Assembly: GCA_025331445.1 (NCBI GenBank)
Contig: JAIWNE010000001.1
Location: 186,001-250,000, forward strand
Direction of reading: 5' to 3'
DNA from: Blakeslea trispora
Taxonomy: Eukaryota; Mucoromycota; Mucoromycetes; Mucorales; Choanephoraceae
DNA: 64,000 nt
Every line of letters begins with the position of its first letter. Position 1 is the stretch's first letter. The notes beneath the pieces are model-generated. The model had not been told where the DNA came from and searched no databases. It saw only the letters and a program-made list of their open reading frames with translations. Below, piece by piece: positions 60,401-64,000 of the stretch. The translations under genes were made by a program, and so were the position numbers.

Positions 60401-61353
60401 GACGTGCAATAGCATTTCGGATATACAAACAGCAGACGATTCTGAATGAAAGGTTAGCAAAAGCTTATTTCCAGACTCTTTTTTACTTCTACTTTACCTT
60501 CAAATGCAGATAGAACAGACCATATACCAACTACTTTTTCCTCGGTTTCTTTTTGTACTTTTAGCAGTTCCAAAGGTGCTTGAGGCTTAGGTGCTAAAAT
60601 CAAATACATCGTAAATAACAATAACGTGTGTAGAACAAAAGCTAAAAAAAAACCATACCTCCCGATACAATAGATTCGTTTTCTCTTAATGTAGGATAGG
60701 CAATTTTGACATTCCAAAACTATAGTCATATAACAATCAGTTTGCTGGGTAAAAAATAAAAAATCATCATGCTAAATATAGACCTTTTGGATCATGTAAC
60801 ACTCTGGATGCCAATGATCGACAGCATCGTTTCTTTCAATTTCAACGTATTGTTTTAATATTGACATATCGCAGCCAGCGCAAGATACGGCAAACCGAGT
60901 AGAATAATGAAAATGACAGTAAACTTTAGAATCGTGCTCATAGTAAGAATCTTCAGGTCCAAATACAGTAGAACAGTCGCTACAGTTGAAGTGGTTGGTA
61001 TGATACTTTTTGTCAAGAGCAATAATATACGTTCCACGCAAGGGTTCATCGCATTGTGCACAAACAAGGTCTAGTCGTTTAAAGTAATCTCGTTCGCATA
61101 GAGGTTGTCCTGGCTCTGTAGGATGCGGCAAGTATCTTGAGGCAACTGGTACGTTACAGTCCTGAATTGAGTTAGTTTATGGCAGTTTGTGCATTATGTT
61201 TAGCCTTACCCAGCAAGTAAAACATTCAGGGTGGAAGGCGTTATCTAGAGCTCTTACGAGCTGTTCTCCAAGAGGCAAATCGCATTTTGAGCAAAGAAGT
61301 GTAGGTTTTGTAGAGGTTGGAGAGGATGTGATTGTCGGTGAAAGCTGACTCAT
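57415..61353 (-). CDS. LRG1: Lrg1-type LIM-domain Rho GTPase-activating protein
   Basis: A multi-exon gene from ATG 61353 (MSQLSPTITS), about 1,050 residues. Three LIM zinc domains are recognisable: the first in exon 1 (CSKCDLPLGEQL...HPECFTCW), the second around CAQCDEPLRGTY...HFNCSDC, the third at YCQSCGVTIEDQC...HMGCFKCRQC. A Ser-rich linker follows, then a RhoGAP domain starting near GVPLDLLTERTG with the arginine finger in EGVFRKNGNIRRLKEL and the helical block LTPLDPLMTHRLHP-like. A Gln/His/Pro-rich tail ends the protein. This order (three LIM, RhoGAP) is that of yeast Lrg1, a GAP for Rho1 that limits beta-glucan synthesis and cell-wall integrity signalling. One intron (about 59413-59571) is a CT-rich 150 nt, the longest here. 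Exon boundaries in the middle are approximate. Confidence 0.92.
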
Positions 61354-63388
61354 TTTCTATTGGTATAATTCTATGGATATAATGGATATGATTAAATGAG
61401 ACGCATCAAGCTAAAGTACACACACATTCAGATGATATAAGAGAGAGAAAAGAAGAAAAAGAAAAAAAAAAGAGGAGGAAGAATAAAGAGGAGAGAAAAA
61501 AAAGAGAAAATAAAATAAAATATAAACCAACAAGAACACTCACTGAAAAAAGACATGAAAAACGCAGGGCAGCTAATAAAGAAGGAACGCAAATTGACCT
61601 AATTAGGTTCGGTAACTCGAGTTAAAAATAGGAATAAACAAGTGCACCAGTTGGCGGCTTTGCCTTAGCCAATCAATAGAGTTTAAAGCCAATCTTCGGA
61701 AAAGAAAAATACAAGCCAATAGCGGAAATACGAAACTCTAAACATCATTTTATATACACCATTTCCGGAAATAGATTGCCCACTAAAAAAAAAAAATAAT
61801 AATCTTAAATTACCAGAAATGAAGACTGCGTTACTTGCAACAGAGCATCATAAGTGATTCAATTACAAAACTGTATATGCTTGGTGAGCTTTTTTGTGTG
61901 TACAAGTATGCTTTTGCCTTTAATAGAGTATTGACGAAATCCATAAAGGTTTCTTTCTTTTTGCATTGACACTAGTACGAACATTGGCTGTTTTCAAAGT
62001 TAGGGCTTCTTCCTCCAACAATCTATCCCATATGTAATCTCAAGCAGAGACCCAAGTTTATTCAGCAAGACCAGGAGAATACAATGGATTGTCTACAGAT
62101 CCATGTCCTTGATTGACAATTAGCCTTTCAAAGCTGATCCAAGACGTATGTAAGAAAGCGCCATCCATTGTAAGGCAAATGGGAGGTTTTTTTTTTTTGA
62201 GCTATTTTTTTATTTGTTAATCAAATGACATCCAAAGCAGTCAGTAACGAAGCCAAAATAGCAACCAAGAACAGTTCCTGCTGATGTTTTTTTTTCTTGC
62301 CTATTGATTACTTGCCATCTTCTAATATGGTGTTTACATGATGTTGCTCGTAACTTTTTTTTGCAGCTGCTTCTTCCTCCCCTTCCTTGACTGTCTTCCG
62401 ATCTACCGAATTAACTATTTAGCTCCCTCAAGAACAGTGGCGATACTGTCAGTGAAGATGATGGCAACAAATCCTTGTTTTCAATTAAAAGGTTGCCGAG
62501 TTTCTTTTTTTAAAAAAAAGGCTTGTTTTATATACAATGAGTTCTGACCCACTCTTAAAATGGAAGCCTGGAAAGGGAATCTAGTGTAGCAAAGGGTATT
62601 GTTAAGCGATCCAGAAATAACAAATTTGATCGTCGACTCCCTAGTTTGTAATGCATCAACAGCCTTCGTTTACTCGTTTGAGGTCATTGCATCTACTAAA
62701 GAATTTGAGCAAGGCATCTACATATAACAAGAAAGAGAAATGGTTACAAAGTGACTCTGGTATAAGAGAGTCTGAGCATTCCCCCCCCTCATCATTATAC
62801 CGTTTCTTAATAAGCTTCTGAACCGAGCCAGAAAATGCACTTGATTGTGTAAAGAGCTTAGTCAATTCTTTTCTTAGAAGTAAAGGAGCAGTTTATGGCT
62901 TATTCTAAAGTCTCTCTTTTAAAATATTAGAATACCATTTCTACTCTGTTCTTTCTAGTGATAATACTATTGGTAACAGAACGCAATGGACACTGTTTGA
63001 CTTAAAAATATGGTGCTCCATGAAGATGGTATTCCTTTTCTGAACAAATCTATCTTCTTTAGATACCCATTGACTTATCTTGAGCAGACACTTTATCTTA
63101 TTTGTCCCGAGAAAAACAAACAAACTAATCTACTCTCGCACTTTTTTCAAAATCAGTTACTGATCAGTGCATTGTTTGCCCTATTTTTTTTCTTCTTCAT
63201 GGTCAAGATAACGAAAGGGCTTGGTTGATCACACAAGTAGATAGTATCGAAGCATTCTAAAGTCAAGAACGATAAAGCAATGTCTCTTTTTTTCACATAG
63301 AAATAAATATAATTGTGCAATTAGCATATCTTGCTAGTGGCAACTTATTGTTATGCTGATCTTTCAAGTGTGCAATAGAATGGTATAC
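61354..63388. other. Intergenic region upstream of the LIM-RhoGAP gene
   Basis: 2 kb with an A/AG-rich stretch at 61440-61520, likely LRG1 promoter and 5' UTR. Short frames at 62338-62547, 62656-62865 and 62941-63228 show no recognisable features. Confidence 0.4.
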
Positions 63389-63872
63389 TCAGCCTTCTAG
63401 TAATACTTGAGCAATAGTATATTCGCCATCATGTGACATCGATACATGCGCTTTTTGTATTCCATAAAGTTTGCTATTTAAAAACTCTAATTCAGGCTTG
63501 CCTAAAAAAAAGAATACTCGTTTAGCATATCTCTATTTATATTATACACGCGCTTTTACTTGCCTGCTTTTTTGATCACTGTCACCTGTTTCCATTCAAG
63601 ACGGTGATGAGGATACAATGCCTTATAGGCAGCCTCTTTGATACACCATCTAAACTGCTTTGTTAAACTTCTGCTACCAAAGAAGAGATCGACATCTACC
63701 TTGCACTAAGATAAGACTCACGCCCTTTCTGATCCAGATCTTGCAATTGCTCGAATTGCACAAGTTCTTTCTGACTTAATATTCGACGGGCTAGCACGTC
63801 CTGGCCTCTTCTGGATATAAGGGCCGTGATACGAGGCAAATGCAAAATATCAACTCCTATTCCTAGGATCAT
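63389..63872 (-). CDS. PPT2: Holo-ACP synthase type phosphopantetheinyl transferase (Ppt2)
   Basis: Three exons (63700-63872, 63564-63649, 63389-63501) give 123 residues. It begins MILGIGVDILHLPRI, matching the AcpS metal-binding IGxDI motif, and continues RWCIKEAAYKAL (the WxxKEA motif) and HVSMSHDGEYTIAQVLL near the C-terminus. The size and motifs match the single-domain AcpS family, and yeast Ppt2 in particular, which attaches 4'-phosphopantetheine to mitochondrial ACP. Intron 2 uses a GC donor with full consensus (AG|GCAAGT). A longer frame upstream starts only at TTG. Confidence 0.92.
63502..63563 (-). other. GC-AG intron in Ppt2 bounded by a direct repeat
   Basis: The donor is GCAG|GCAAGT and the acceptor TTTTAG|GCAAGC. 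Splicing gives KKAGKPEL in frame. The alternative GT donor five bases in would produce a stop codon in the next exon. The 7-nt string AGGCAAG occurs at both splice sites. Confidence 0.85.
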
Positions 63873-64000
63873 AATGAAGGATACAACACACCTTTTTTTT
63901 TCTGTGTTCAATTACAAATAAAATTAAAGGGATTGCTCCAAGACACATTTTTTTTTCCTTTACAGCTTATTTGTTTACAATGTTACACGATCACTACTTT
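63873..64000. other. Window end, possible divergent gene start
   Basis: The Ppt2 promoter lies here. An ATG at 63979 in a reasonable context begins a plus-strand frame (MLHDHYF) that runs off the window. Too short to judge. Confidence 0.2.

Overview
The window reads as nuclear DNA of an early-diverging filamentous fungus, most likely Mucoromycota and probably Mucorales. It is AT-rich with long T, A and CT tracts. Genes carry many short introns (about 40-150 nt, mostly 47-65) that interrupt recognisable proteins, and intergenic spacers are long. The gene content mixes fungal genes (carboxypeptidase Y, Lrg1-type LIM-RhoGAP, Ran1/Pat1 kinases, an HsbA-like secreted protein, a GH16 glucanase) with genes better known from animals and often missing from Dikarya (SAMHD1, DDX59, CHCHD5, a TMCO3-like exchanger, Rheb). 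Most exon structures below were rebuilt by hand from splice sites and reading frame. No rRNA, tRNA or CRISPR array was recognised.

Layout. 0-11 kb: a small unknown protein (-), a SNF1-related kinase (+), SAMHD1 (-), carboxypeptidase Y (-) and DDX59 (-). 11-19 kb: an acidic single-span membrane protein (+), SDHAF1 (+) tail to tail with CHCHD5 (-), eIF3m (+) and an ING-type PHD protein (-). 19-24.6 kb: a gene-poor island with a damaged copy of an unidentified gene family (nuclease-like ExK motif), a second orphan fragment and two minisatellites. 24.6-35 kb: sugar transporter (-), PKA catalytic subunit A (-), GH16 glucanase (-), Ran1-like kinase A (+). 39-43.6 kb: a histidine phosphatase (+), Rheb (+), Ubc13 (+), a two-span membrane protein (-). 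45-57 kb: Ran1-like kinase B (-), TMCO3-like exchanger (+), HsbA-like protein (+), unknown 302-residue protein (-), PKA catalytic subunit B (+). 57-64 kb: Lrg1-like RhoGAP (-) and the phosphopantetheinyl transferase Ppt2 (-).

How the genes relate. Nutrient and growth signalling is well represented: an SNF1-related kinase, two PKA catalytic subunits, two Ran1/Pat1-type kinases, Rheb and a Rho1-directed GAP. Three genes serve mitochondria: SDHAF1 for complex II assembly, CHCHD5 in the intermembrane space, and Ppt2 for activation of mitochondrial acyl carrier protein.

The main structural observation is that the two PKA/Ran1 kinase pairs lie as mirror images: PKA(-)...Ran1(+) then Ran1(-)...PKA(+). 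This is the order and orientation expected from an inverted segmental duplication followed by loss and insertion of other genes. The second is three independent GC-AG introns, one of them bounded by a 7-nt direct repeat. The third is the damaged lineage-specific gene, whose stop codon lies in a minisatellite carrying repeated TGTAAATA, the consensus recognised by PUF RNA-binding proteins. I saw no convincing evidence of a wholly new multi-gene system.
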